Shown piece after piece: positions 43,603-52,786 of a stretch of 64,000 nt of DNA; the first letter of the stretch is position 1; every line of letters starts with the position of its first letter. The notes beneath the pieces were generated by a model. That model had not been told where the DNA came from, did not search any database, and saw nothing but the letters and a program-made list of their open reading frames with translations. Source of the DNA: Ignavibacteriales bacterium. Its GTDB lineage: Bacteria; Bacteroidota; Ignavibacteria; Tepidaquicellales; Tepidaquicellaceae. The position numbers and the translations under genes are program-made. The stretch spans positions 558,001 to 622,000 of the forward strand of contig JACKAC010000002.1 in assembly GCA_020635255.1 (NCBI GenBank). The letters are read 5' to 3'.

Positions 43603-46185
43603 ATGAAAAGAATATTACTAGTAATAGTTTTAACGGGGGTAGTATTTGCAGGTGTGAAATTTCTGGGTTCGCATGAGGAATACGAAGAAGAGAACGAGGG
43701 ATCAGACAATAAATACATGCCTTCGGATTATTTTTACAACCAGAGGGCAGACCAAAACGGGAACATTCCCTTTCATAAATACTTCGATGCAGTGGAGAGG
43801 AAGATGTCAATGGAAAGGGATAATCCATTGGGTCTGACATGGACTGCCAGCGGTCCGTATAATATCGGCGGAAGGATAACCGCAATAGTAGTGGATCCGG
43901 GAAATACGAACATTATTATTGCAGGCGCGGCGGCAGGCGGTATTATAAAGAGCACAGACGGCGGAGTAAGCTGGGAGCCTAAGACGGACTTTGTTTCCAG
44001 TCTCTCGGTAGGAAGTTTGAAAATGGATCCGCTGAATCCCAACATAATATATTGCGGGACAGGTGAAGCAAACAACGCGACGGAAGTATATCCCGGATTT
44101 GGAATGCTGAAATCAACAGACAAGGGCGACACGTGGACACTTGTCGGTCTGGACAGCACAATGTCATTGGGTGAGATCTCCATTTCACCACAAAACCCTA
44201 ACACCATTTACGCGGCATCGGGCGGGGGATTGTATTCAAAGGGAACTAACAGAGGAATTTATAAGTCGGTAAACGGCGGACTGAACTGGACGCAGGTATT
44301 TTATCTAAACGATTCGACAAGCGCGGTGGACGTGGCAATAGATCCATCGGATTCCAACCGTGTTTACGCGGCAATGATGGAGAGATTGAGAGGACCGTCT
44401 TTCAGGAAGGCAGGCGGTGTATCGAGCGGAGTTTATATGAGCACCGATGCAGGAGCAACATGGGCAAGGATAACGAACGGATTGCCGGCACCTGCGGCTA
44501 ACATAGGCAGGATCTGTATCGCAGTGGCGCCTTCAAATCCAAATTACGTATACACGCTGTATAGAAAAGTATCGAACACTTCATCGGCATCACAGGATAA
44601 CGTATTCGAAGGATTTTATATGTCCACAAATAAAGGAGCCAGCTGGACGAGGATGCCGGACGGAATATTAGATTCGGAGTTTTCCAATTTCGGATGGTAT
44701 TTTGGGATGATAGAAGTAGATCCAACGGATCATAATAAAGTTTACGTTGGTGACGTGGATACATATAGAAGCACGAACGGCGGGACAAGCTGGACGAATA
44801 TAACAGATGCATACGGCGGAACATTCGACGAGCAACATCCGGATATGCACGCGCTCTGGATAAACCCTTCAAATGTGAGCAACATCTTTAACGGAAATGA
44901 CGGCGGGATGTTCATAACTACAAACGGAGGAACTAACTGGAATAAGTCATACGATCTTCCGATAAGCCAGTTCTATGCATCGGATATCGACTACCAGCTA
45001 CCCGATAGAAAATACGGCGGACTTCAGGATAACGGTTCGGTCGGAACAAAGACCGGCGGCACTGCAGATTGGGATCATTTTTACGGCGGAGACGGCTTTG
45101 TATTTAAGATAGATTATAATGATTCGAACGTAATGTACGCGGAATCGCAGAACGGCGGGATAGGAAGAAGCACCAACGGCGGTAACAGCTTTAATTCGAT
45201 AAGGAACGGAGTGGATTTTTCGAGAACGAACTGGAACACGCCGTACATAATCGACAGAGAAATTTCGACAACACTTTACATAGGAACTTACAAGGTATTC
45301 AGATCGACTAACAGGGGGTCGTCATGGACGGCAATCAGTCCGGACCTTACGCGCGGTCAGAACGGAAGGCTTGGAACGATAACGTGTATCTCGTCTGCTC
45401 CATATACCGGAGGCGCACGGGTGATATATACCGGCACGGACGACGCAAAGATATCGGTCACGACAAATTCAGGTACGACATGGACAGATGTGACGGGCTC
45501 GCTTCCCAGCAGATATATGACGGATGTTGTTACGGATATGCGGAACCCGGCGACGGCGTATGTATCGCTGAGCGGGTACACACTCGATGAGAACACTCCA
45601 CGGATCTACAGGACGACGGATTTCGGCGCGACGTGGACTTCGATAGCAGGCAACCTGCCCGACGTGCCAGTAAATTCAATTATTATAGAAGAGACGAGGG
45701 ATTCGATATTATTTGTTGGCACGGATGCGGGAGTTTATTATACATCGAATCTAGGCGCGACATGGCAGGCGGTTGGCACAGGACTGCCGAACTCACCGGT
45801 ATTCGACATAAACTATCATCAGCCGACGCATTTGCTGGTGGCGGCAACACACGGAAGGTCGATATATTCAGCGGACGTGAGCAGTATTGTGGTTGGTGTG
45901 CATAATATCAGCCAGATAGCAGAGACGTATTCGCTCAGCCAGAACTATCCCAATCCATTCAACCCGTCCACTAAGATACAATTCAGCATACCAAAGAGCG
46001 GGAATGTAAAGATAACAGTATATGACGTTACCGGAAAAGAAGCCAAGGTGCTGGTCAATGAGAGAAAAGAAATCGGGCAGTACGAGGTGGAATTTAACGG
46101 TTCATCATTGGCGAGCGGTGTATATTTTTACAGAATAGAGGCGGGAGATTTCAGAGAGACAAAGAGAATGGTATTAGTAAAATAA
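43603..46185 (+). CDS. Large sortilin/VPS10-like Asp-box propeller protein with T9SS sorting domain
   Basis: 860 aa with signal segment (RILLVIVLTGVVFAGV). After GPYNIGGRITAIVVDPGN, a hallmark of this two-propeller group (often annotated 'glycosyl hydrolase' or VPS10/BNR protein), more than ten Asp-box repeats follow (STDGGVSW, STDKGDTW, SVNGGLNW, STDAGATW, STNKGASW, STNGGTSW, TTNGGTNW, STNRGSSW, TTDFGATW, TSNLGATW and others), enough for two propellers. The T9SS type A domain (SQNYPNPFNPSTKIQFSIPK to KRMVLVK) ends the protein. Despite the common name, no glycosidase residues can be confirmed here. Predicted surface protein, probably polysaccharide or protein binding. Confidence 0.87.
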   Translation: MKRILLVIVLTGVVFAGVKFLGSHEEYEEENEGSDNKYMPSDYFYNQRADQNGNIPFHKYFDAVERKMSMERDNPLGLTWTASGPYNIGGRITAIVVDPGNTNIIIAGAAAGGIIKSTDGGVSWEPKTDFVSSLSVGSLKMDPLNPNIIYCGTGEANNATEVYPGFGMLKSTDKGDTWTLVGLDSTMSLGEISISPQNPNTIYAASGGGLYSKGTNRGIYKSVNGGLNWTQVFYLNDSTSAVDVAIDPSDSNRVYAAMMERLRGPSFRKAGGVSSGVYMSTDAGATWARITNGLPAPAANIGRICIAVAPSNPNYVYTLYRKVSNTSSASQDNVFEGFYMSTNKGASWTRMPDGILDSEFSNFGWYFGMIEVDPTDHNKVYVGDVDTYRSTNGGTSWTNITDAYGGTFDEQHPDMHALWINPSNVSNIFNGNDGGMFITTNGGTNWNKSYDLPISQFYASDIDYQLPDRKYGGLQDNGSVGTKTGGTADWDHFYGGDGFVFKIDYNDSNVMYAESQNGGIGRSTNGGNSFNSIRNGVDFSRTNWNTPYIIDREISTTLYIGTYKVFRSTNRGSSWTAISPDLTRGQNGRLGTITCISSAPYTGGARVIYTGTDDAKISVTTNSGTTWTDVTGSLPSRYMTDVVTDMRNPATAYVSLSGYTLDENTPRIYRTTDFGATWTSIAGNLPDVPVNSIIIEETRDSILFVGTDAGVYYTSNLGATWQAVGTGLPNSPVFDINYHQPTHLLVAATHGRSIYSADVSSIVVGVHNISQIAETYSLSQNYPNPFNPSTKIQFSIPKSGNVKITVYDVTGKEAKVLVNERKEIGQYEVEFNGSSLASGVYFYRIEAGDFRETKRMVLVK

Positions 46186-46205
46186 TTTTTATCACCAGGA
46201 TTTCC

Positions 46206-46229
46206 AAAAGGGGCGAATGCCCCTTTTTT
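46206..46229 (+). terminator. Rho-independent terminator of the large propeller gene
   Basis: AAAAGGGGC (46206-46214) / GCCCCTTTT (46219-46227), loop GAAT, T-run to 46229. Confidence 0.85.
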
Positions 46230-46270
46230 ATTTGAGTTTAATAGTTAACGGGCATTTTATATTTTGGAGT

Positions 46271-47830
46271 ATGAAGACATTACTAATAAACGGTAAAGCA
46301 TGGCTTTACAGGAAGTATTTCGCGGAAGCGGTGGGATTCGATTCCGAGACGGGAAAGATAGATTTCGCCGGCAGTAATGCCGAGGCAGTGGACAGAAGCC
46401 CGGATTACAATGAGATGATAGACGTAAAAGGAAAGCTGATAATGCCGGCATTTATGGACGGACACTGCCATTTGATAAAGGGCGCGCTGGTTAATAAGGA
46501 ACTGAACCTGAGGGATGTAAGGACGCGAGATGAATTTGCAGAAAGGGTGAAAAAATACAGCGCTGAGAGTGACGGCTGGATAGAGGGAGGTTATTTTTCG
46601 GAAAGTAATTTCAGGGAGAAGTTCGTGATAGATAGGGATATGCTGGATGAGATGTGCCCGGACGTACCAGTGTTCATCTCAAGGTTCGACCTGCACTCGG
46701 CGATACTGAATTCGAAAGCGATAGAGCAGATAGGTTTGGAAAATAAGAAGGGCGAATTTAGCGGGGAGGATCTGGTGACGGATAGTAACGGCAGGTTGAC
46801 CGGGGAGGTAAAGGAGGGAGCGAGGAATTTCGTATGGATGAACGCGCCGAAGAAAACCACGGAGGAAATTGCTAATGACCTCAAAGACCAGGTGGCGAAA
46901 CTGAATAGCCTTGGGATAACGGCAGTATCGGACATTACACTGCCGGAGGACCTGGATGCGATAGATCGCCTTTTGAATAGGAATGAATTGGGTTTGTATA
47001 TAGATTCGAGGCTTCCATTCAGGGAGATAGAGAATATGCAGGGGTATAAGGACAGGTTTAAAAGGTATGGGGGAAGGATAAAGTTTATGTCGCTGAAGGC
47101 ATTCTATGACGGGTCACTGACGAGTGAGACAGCGTATTTTCATGATAACTATAACGGGAGGGAGTATTCCGGGTCGGTGACGGAGTTCGTGAGTTCGGGG
47201 GATTTTGTGAAGTACGGTGATATGATAGACATGAATGGGTACAGGATGTCGGTGCATGCGATAGGTGATAAAGCAGTGACGGAGTTGCTGGATTATAATG
47301 AGCACCTGGTGAAGGACCTAGGTGTAAAGGACAGGAGATTCAGGATAGAGCATGCACAGCATATACGGAAGGATGATCTGGATAAGTTCAAGAAGTATAA
47401 TGTGATAGCGTCGGTCCAGCCGTGGCACATGTTCAGTGACGCGAAGACGGCAGTGGAAAAGCTGAAGCACCCCGAGACGACGCACATATACAAGCTATTA
47501 TACGGTATGGGTGTGAATGTGTGTTTCGGGACGGATTTTCCGGTGGTGGGGGAGAGTCCATTTGTGAATATGTACTATGCAATGACAAGACACGTCGAGG
47601 GAAGTGACGATGCATTTTACGGAGAGTACAGAATGCCGTTAGAGGACTGCCTGACTTGCTATACGATAAATAATGCATACGCTTCGGGTGAAGAGAACAG
47701 CCGGGGAAGTCTCAGAGAGGGAAAGATCGCCGATGTGATCGTCCTGGATGACCTATTCGCGATGACACCGGAAGAAATAAAAGGCGTGAAAGTAGAGATG
47801 ACATTTAAAGACGGCGCGAGGGTTTATTAG
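46271..47830 (+). CDS. YtcJ-like amidohydrolase
   Basis: 519 aa from the ATG at 46271, which has GGAG one base ahead; an earlier ATG at 46217 would run through the preceding terminator and is rejected. A metal-dependent hydrolase of the amidohydrolase superfamily: N-terminal strand region, metal-binding MDGHCHL (HxH, about 65-71), EHAQHIR with further ligands, and the terminal FGTDFPVVGESP (Asp ligand) and REGKIADVIVLD segments, all in the order seen in YtcJ/LAF3-type proteins. It hydrolyses amide or ester bonds of small molecules in the cytoplasm; the substrate is unknown. It abuts the convergent lipoprotein gene with a 3-base gap. Confidence 0.9.
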   Translation: MKTLLINGKAWLYRKYFAEAVGFDSETGKIDFAGSNAEAVDRSPDYNEMIDVKGKLIMPAFMDGHCHLIKGALVNKELNLRDVRTRDEFAERVKKYSAESDGWIEGGYFSESNFREKFVIDRDMLDEMCPDVPVFISRFDLHSAILNSKAIEQIGLENKKGEFSGEDLVTDSNGRLTGEVKEGARNFVWMNAPKKTTEEIANDLKDQVAKLNSLGITAVSDITLPEDLDAIDRLLNRNELGLYIDSRLPFREIENMQGYKDRFKRYGGRIKFMSLKAFYDGSLTSETAYFHDNYNGREYSGSVTEFVSSGDFVKYGDMIDMNGYRMSVHAIGDKAVTELLDYNEHLVKDLGVKDRRFRIEHAQHIRKDDLDKFKKYNVIASVQPWHMFSDAKTAVEKLKHPETTHIYKLLYGMGVNVCFGTDFPVVGESPFVNMYYAMTRHVEGSDDAFYGEYRMPLEDCLTCYTINNAYASGEENSRGSLREGKIADVIVLDDLFAMTPEEIKGVKVEMTFKDGARVY

Positions 47831-47833
47831 AAT

Positions 47834-48523
47834 TTATTTTTGCAGTATGGCTTCGAGATGAAGCTTTTCCCTATTGCGCATTTTTTCATCGAGAGGAACT
47901 ATCCACGTGAGTTTGCGTCCGTCCTGTGTTGTTGCATTAGAAGAGATAACGTCGTAATCGAATTCAAAGCTGTAAACAGCCTGCTTACCTTTAAACAATT
48001 CCGCAATGCCGTCAATGATCGCAGTGTATGTCGAATCCTGCCCGTTTACATCTTCAGGGTCTTCCAATTCAGTGTAGGTAAACAGAATATCATCACCTCT
48101 GTCGGTGTATTTCACTTCAATCTTTTCGCTCAGAAGCTGGTCGGAATCATCCGAAATACTGATACCTAACTTATCAACATTGTCAAAAGCATAGCTAGCG
48201 AAGATGGTTTTGGATGAATCGGCGTTTGTGACAGAATATATATTTTCCAGAGTGAGTCCGGGTACACCGATGAGTTTTTCTTTAATTCCCGAGATGAAGT
48301 CCTCATCGTCATAAAGTGAATCTCTTATCGCATTCGCATTAGTCGAATCGCCCATTGTGGCAAAAGAGACCATAATATCGAAGAAAGTCTTATCGAATTC
48401 CAGCATCATGTTTTCGGAACCCGAACCGTCTTTATTGACTTTAATATTACGGGTAATATTGATGCAGGATGTTAAATTCAGCGATAAAAACAGTAAAATA
48501 GCGATAATTGCTAATTTCTTCAT
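47834..48523 (-). CDS. Lipoprotein of unknown function (LppM-like)
   Basis: 229 aa. N-terminus KKLAIIAILLFLSLNLTSC is a lipoprotein signal with Cys20 in the lipobox LTSC, so the mature protein is lipid-anchored. After it, INITRNIKVNKDGSGSENMMLEF resembles the opening of LppM-type domains, in which a small beta-rich domain begins with a 'v..dGsg' strand pair. No catalytic residues are evident. Divergent from the M1 aminopeptidase gene with an 87-base intergenic region. The family label is tentative. Confidence 0.7.
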   Translation of the reverse strand: MKKLAIIAILLFLSLNLTSCINITRNIKVNKDGSGSENMMLEFDKTFFDIMVSFATMGDSTNANAIRDSLYDDEDFISGIKEKLIGVPGLTLENIYSVTNADSSKTIFASYAFDNVDKLGISISDDSDQLLSEKIEVKYTDRGDDILFTYTELEDPEDVNGQDSTYTAIIDGIAELFKGKQAVYSFEFDYDVISSNATTQDGRKLTWIVPLDEKMRNREKLHLEAILQK

Positions 48524-48610
48524 ACTATTTCGGGAATTTTAAAGTTAAATTTGCTGTCACATAAAATACCTATAAACGTATAATATAACAATTTAATTAT
48601 TATACAAGCG

Positions 48611-50386
48611 ATGGTAGATGTGAACAAAACCAATAAGCTTTCACTTATGAAAAAAATCTCTTTAGGGATGTTGTTTGCTTTTTTATTCTTCATCCAAATG
48701 ATATGGTTTGGGTTATTTGCAACAGGAATAACGGCGATAAGCAACCCCGATAAATTTTTTGCGCTACTACAGGATAAATACAGACAACTGGCGTTCGATA
48801 CTACGGTCAGGACAGATCCTCCACTTGTAGAGGCGATGCAGAATCTATATGATGTGAAAAATCATAACCTGGCACTTTCTTTTGATATAGAGAAAAAAGA
48901 AGTCTATGGCGTAATGGAAATGGACGCGCAGTCATTGACGGATACGCTTAACTTTGTATATTTAAATCTATACGATAATATGACAGTGGACGCTGTTAAG
49001 ATAAACGGCGAGACTACTTCCTATGACAAGAGTAACAATTACCTTATTGTCAATTCAAGAAATACAATAAATAAGTACGATAATTTTACGGTCGAGGTAA
49101 CCTATCACGGGAAGCCAGAACACGAAGGATTCGATTCGTTCGCATTCAAGACATTCGATAAGTATCCCGCTATATACACTCTGAGCGAGCCGACATATGC
49201 TCCAACATGGTGGCCGTGCAAGGATGTCCCGAGGGATAAATTCACGTTCACAATATCGATGACTGTCCCTGATGAACTAACAGCGGCAAGCACCGGACTA
49301 CTTGTAAGTGAGACGGAAAATTCAGATGGCACGAAGACATATACTTGGGAGACGAAGTATCCCATTACGACATACCTCGTATCGCTTGCTATTGGTAAAT
49401 ACGACTACTGGAAAGAAGAGTACACTTCACTGGACGGTGAAAGGAAAATGCCGGTCGAGTATTATACATATCCAAATCTGACAGAAAAAGCCAAGTACGA
49501 CTGGGCTGTCACGGTGGAAATGATAGAGTATTTCTCGGAGATTTTCGGTGAGTATCCCTTTATAGATGAAAAATACGGTATGGCGACGTTTGGATGGACG
49601 AGCGGTGCTATGGAACACCAGACATTAACGAGTATGGGCTATTTAACCGTAACAGGTAACGGGTATTTCGAGCCGATAGTGTCGCATGAGCTTGCCCACC
49701 AATGGTTTGGGGATGCAGTATCGCCGGAGACATGGCGTGACATCTGGCTGAACGAGGGATTCGCTTCATACTCGGAAGCTCTGTGGGAAGAACATAAGGG
49801 CGGTAAGGACGCACTGATAAAGTATCTCAGGAAAGAGGATTACGGATTTTATTTCGGTACGGTATATGATCCGCAAGGAGACATATTCAGTCCGACTGTC
49901 TATCAAAAAGCAAGCTGGGTACTGCATATGCTAAGAGGTGTGGTAGGTGACGATAACTTCTTCAAGATACTCAGGACATATTACGAAGAATACAAATATA
50001 AGACTGCAAATACGTACCAATTCAAGGATGTGTGCGAGAAGATATCGGGAATGGATCTTACGGATTTTTTCGATCAGTGGATATTTAAAGGAACGGGACG
50101 ACCAAACTATGAATATTCATGGAAAGCCGATGAATATGACGGGCAGGAAGGTACTGATACATACATGCTAAGGCTCAATATCGAGCAAACTCAGAATAAA
50201 AAGGACAACTGGGAAGTATTCAGAATGCCTATCAAGGTGACGGTAGTTACCGATAAAGGCGAAGAGGTACTGACGTTTTATAATGATAAGCGGGAGCAGG
50301 AATTTACGCATCCGGTAAAAGGAAAACCGCTAAAAGTATATCTGGATAAGGATTCGTGGATACTAAAGAAAGTAAAAGCTAAATAA
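48611..50386 (+). CDS. M1-family zinc aminopeptidase
   Basis: 591 aa. Signal or anchor segment at about 14-40 (KKISLGMLFAFLFFIQMIWFG), so it acts in the periplasm or at the surface; the Met at codon 13 (48647) is an alternative start. The M1 core is complete: zinc site HELAH (359-363) plus Glu382 in NEGFASYSE, and the catalytic Tyr region further on. The usual GxMEN substrate motif reads GAMEH (332-336), with His in place of Asn. No T9SS domain is found. It is shorter than PepN (about 870 aa), lacking the large C-terminal helical domain, as in other secreted M1 enzymes of these phyla. Confidence 0.93.
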   Translation: MVDVNKTNKLSLMKKISLGMLFAFLFFIQMIWFGLFATGITAISNPDKFFALLQDKYRQLAFDTTVRTDPPLVEAMQNLYDVKNHNLALSFDIEKKEVYGVMEMDAQSLTDTLNFVYLNLYDNMTVDAVKINGETTSYDKSNNYLIVNSRNTINKYDNFTVEVTYHGKPEHEGFDSFAFKTFDKYPAIYTLSEPTYAPTWWPCKDVPRDKFTFTISMTVPDELTAASTGLLVSETENSDGTKTYTWETKYPITTYLVSLAIGKYDYWKEEYTSLDGERKMPVEYYTYPNLTEKAKYDWAVTVEMIEYFSEIFGEYPFIDEKYGMATFGWTSGAMEHQTLTSMGYLTVTGNGYFEPIVSHELAHQWFGDAVSPETWRDIWLNEGFASYSEALWEEHKGGKDALIKYLRKEDYGFYFGTVYDPQGDIFSPTVYQKASWVLHMLRGVVGDDNFFKILRTYYEEYKYKTANTYQFKDVCEKISGMDLTDFFDQWIFKGTGRPNYEYSWKADEYDGQEGTDTYMLRLNIEQTQNKKDNWEVFRMPIKVTVVTDKGEEVLTFYNDKREQEFTHPVKGKPLKVYLDKDSWILKKVKAK

Positions 50387-50414
50387 AAAAGGGCTGCCGG
50401 TTGGCAGCCCTTTT
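50385..50414. terminator. Bidirectional terminator between aminopeptidase and HU genes
   Basis: GGGCTGCC (50391-50398) / GGCAGCCC (50403-50410), loop GGTT, flanked by A6 and T4. It begins within the aminopeptidase stop codon and lies 20 bases from the HU stop. Confidence 0.85.
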
Positions 50415-50433
50415 AGTTTACAACTAAAAATTT

Positions 50434-50706
50434 TTAGTTCAGGTAATCGTTAAACTCTTTACCGGCTTTAAACTTGATGGTGTTTTTAGCAGGAATTTGG
50501 ATTGAAGCACCAGTTTGAGGATTTCTTCCGGTTCTTGCTGCTCTGCGACCTTTAGAAAAAGTACCGAAACCAACAAGGCTGACTTTCCCCCCCTTCTTGA
50601 GAGACTTCTTTACGCTGTCGGTAAAAGATTCAAGGGCTGCTTTTGCCTGAGTCTTGTTTATTCCGGCATCCCCGGCGATCTGGTTAATTAACTCTTCTTT
50701 GTTCAT
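50434..50706 (-). CDS. HU-family DNA-binding protein
   Basis: 90 aa, the typical HU length. Nucleoid protein that bends DNA as a dimer. Seen: the helical opening NKEELINQIAGDAGINKTQA, KGGKVSLVGFGTFSKGRRAARTGRNPQTGASIQIPA, which covers the conserved GFG turn and the DNA-binding arm with Asn-Pro at its tip, and the closing KFKAGKEFNDYLN. It is transcribed alone from a promoter with a good TAnnTTTG match. Confidence 0.97.
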   Translation of the reverse strand: MNKEELINQIAGDAGINKTQAKAALESFTDSVKKSLKKGGKVSLVGFGTFSKGRRAARTGRNPQTGASIQIPAKNTIKFKAGKEFNDYLN

Positions 50707-50749
50707 TGTTTGGTTTTTTATTGAAAAAAGTTAGTTGGTTGCTTAATTA

Positions 50750-50780
50750 CAAAAATAACTTCATAATGCGAGAAAATCAA
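50750..50780 (-). promoter_or_regulatory. Candidate Bacteroidetes-type promoter of the HU gene
   Basis: Read on the minus strand: TTGATT (50780-50775), 17 bases, then TATTTTTG (50757-50750), which satisfies TTG/TAnnTTTG. The initiator would lie about 35-40 bases upstream of the ATG at 50706. Confidence 0.5.
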
Positions 50781-50880
50781 ACGTTTTTGGCATATTTTGG
50801 AAGACTGCTTTATTGTCTTTTATAATTATTTATATCCTTATATATTTATAACAGACTAGTATCTAAAAGAAGGATAGAAA

Positions 50881-51540
50881 ATGCCAAAGATGTATGTATC
50901 AAATAAGGACGAGACCATACGGTTATTCAAGAATCCCGTTTTGGAGTACTTTTCTCATATACATCCAATAACCCCTGTAATTGTCTATGTCCCGGTAGCG
51001 GGATATCTATTGTACCTGGGATTCAGCCAGATAAATATACTCTACGGTTTGCTCTGTATATTGGCGGGCGGATTTATCTGGACTATTTTTGAGTACGCAT
51101 TTCACAGGTGGGCATTTCATTATCATCCAAAGTCCGAGACCGGAAAGAAGGTGCATTTTCTCGTGCATGGTATTCACCATGATTATCCGAGGGACAGCAC
51201 CCGGCTTGTAATGCCTCTTTTGGTGAGCATACCTCTGGCGGTGTTATTCTATTTTATTTTCACTAGTCTCTTTGGGGCTTACGGGTATAATATATTCGCA
51301 GGGTTTATTTTTGGGTATGTAGCTTATGATTCGGTTCATTATGCTACGCATCATATGCGCATGAATGGAAAGATAGGAAAGTTTTTGAAGGAGTATCATT
51401 TAAGACATCATTTCCAGGATGATCACACGGCTTACGGTGTGAGCAACCCTTTATGGGATTATGTGTTTGGAACTACTCCAAAGGTAATGAAGAAAAGATC
51501 CGAGGACGAGAAACCTGAAAAGGTCGTCGTAGGAAACTAG
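50881..51540 (+). CDS. Fatty acid hydroxylase-type membrane di-iron enzyme
   Basis: 219 aa, member of the fatty acid hydroxylase/sterol desaturase superfamily. About four membrane helices surround histidine clusters that bind two irons: HRWAFHY (HxxxxH), HGIHHDYPRD (HxxHH), HYATHH and HLRHHFQDD. The order and the short length match the fatty acid 2-hydroxylase catalytic domain without a cytochrome b5 part. It probably hydroxylates lipid acyl chains in the inner membrane, perhaps those of sphingolipids or lipid A; the substrate is inferred. A good AAGGA Shine-Dalgarno lies before the ATG. Confidence 0.9.
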   Translation: MPKMYVSNKDETIRLFKNPVLEYFSHIHPITPVIVYVPVAGYLLYLGFSQINILYGLLCILAGGFIWTIFEYAFHRWAFHYHPKSETGKKVHFLVHGIHHDYPRDSTRLVMPLLVSIPLAVLFYFIFTSLFGAYGYNIFAGFIFGYVAYDSVHYATHHMRMNGKIGKFLKEYHLRHHFQDDHTAYGVSNPLWDYVFGTTPKVMKKRSEDEKPEKVVVGN

Positions 51541-51567
51541 AGCCATATTGGTTTTTTTATAATGCGG

Positions 51568-51610
51568 GGCGGTGCTTTATCATCATACGATGGTAAAAAC
51601 CGCCTTTTTT
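51568..51610 (+). terminator. Two-part terminator hairpin of the hydroxylase gene
   Basis: Outer stem GGCGGT (51568-51573) / ACCGCC (51599-51604) and inner stem TTTATCATC / GATGGTAAA with loop ATAC (one G-U pair), then T6 (51605-51610). Confidence 0.75.
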
Positions 51611-51628
51611 ATTCACTCAACCATCTAA

Positions 51629-52786
51629 TTGGATAGTACAGACGAAAATAAATTTTCCGTCGAGCAGAATGATCTGAATCTTCGCATAAATAAGGCGGAG
51701 CAGGAACGCTTGCGGTTTGAGAAGATATACCGGGCGATCTTTGCGAAGGCGAACGATGCTATATTTATCGAGGACGAAAACGAGAATATACTGGAAGTGA
51801 ACGACCACGCAACGGATCTCACCGGATATACCAAAGAGGAACTGATGAAGATGCGTACAGTGGACCTTCAACCCAAGGAATACGAGAATTATGAGATGCG
51901 GGAAGAGGACAGATTCGATACGCAGATCATACATAAGGACGGGCGAGTGCTTTTTGTGGAATTAACAGTGGCTAAGATAGTTCAGGATGACAGAGTGCTT
52001 TTGATCTCGATAGTGAGAGATATTACCGAGAAGAAGAAAGCAGAGGAGCAAATGAAGATAGCGAAAGAAGCGGCTGAGGAATCCGACAGGGTAAAGTCGC
52101 ATTTTCTCGCGCAAATGTCCCACGAGATACGTACCCCGATAAATGCCATCCTGGGATACACGCAATTGATCCGGGAGCAGTTAGAGCCGACGCTCGATGA
52201 TGAGCTCAAAGGTGACTTTGAGGTGATAGAAGATGCAAGCCAGAGGCTCATGAGGACGATAGACCTTATTCTAAGGATGTCAGAGATACAAACGGGGAAT
52301 TACCAGTATATCCCGAAGGAATTAGACCTGTACTCGGATATATTGCAGAACCTTTATAAACAGTTCAAGGTCAGCTCCGATAAAAAGAACATCAAATTGA
52401 GCCTTACCAATAATGCCAGTGGGACGGTTGTAAACGGAGACGAGTTTAGCATAATGCAGATATTCAGTAATCTCATCGGTAACGCACTTAAATACACCAT
52501 ACAGGGAAGCATAGAAATAATTATCGGAGAGAAAGATAACGAATTGTACGTAGAGGTGTCAGATACGGGTATCGGAATCTCCAAAGAATACATCCCGCAT
52601 TTATTCCAGCTGTTTTCACAGGAAGAGAAAGGATACACGAGGAAGTTCGAAGGAAACGGGCTTGGTTTGGCGCTCGTAAAGAATTATTGTGAAATGAATA
52701 ACTCCCGCATCGAAGTCGAAAGCGAGAAGTATAAAGGGTCCACTTTTACCGTCTTCTTTCCGAAAAAGAAAAAAACTACTTTGTAA
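51629..52786 (+). CDS. PAS-domain sensor histidine kinase
   Basis: 385 aa, no membrane segment, so a cytosolic sensor. A PAS domain lies at about 30-135 (AIFIEDENENILEVN, TDLTGYTKEEL and the PAC end VRDITEKKKAEEQ). The phosphoacceptor His165 is in AQMSHEIRTPINAILGY, and the ATPase domain follows with NLIGNALKYT (N box), DTGIGI (G1) and GNGLGLALVKNY (G2). The PAS ligand cannot be read. No response regulator adjoins, so its partner is elsewhere. The start appears to be TTG just after the terminator. Its 3' end overlaps the convergent rhodanese gene by 11 bases. Confidence 0.92.
   Translation: MDSTDENKFSVEQNDLNLRINKAEQERLRFEKIYRAIFAKANDAIFIEDENENILEVNDHATDLTGYTKEELMKMRTVDLQPKEYENYEMREEDRFDTQIIHKDGRVLFVELTVAKIVQDDRVLLISIVRDITEKKKAEEQMKIAKEAAEESDRVKSHFLAQMSHEIRTPINAILGYTQLIREQLEPTLDDELKGDFEVIEDASQRLMRTIDLILRMSEIQTGNYQYIPKELDLYSDILQNLYKQFKVSSDKKNIKLSLTNNASGTVVNGDEFSIMQIFSNLIGNALKYTIQGSIEIIIGEKDNELYVEVSDTGIGISKEYIPHLFQLFSQEEKGYTRKFEGNGLGLALVKNYCEMNNSRIEVESEKYKGSTFTVFFPKKKKTTL

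Noticed and set aside
43603..46185. Annotation as a true glycosyl hydrolase
   Set aside because: The Asp-box propeller alone does not show catalytic residues; only the fold can be supported.
46217..46270. Eighteen-codon extension of the amidohydrolase
   Set aside because: It would begin inside the terminator of the preceding gene and lacks a ribosome site, whereas 46271 has GGAG just before ATG.
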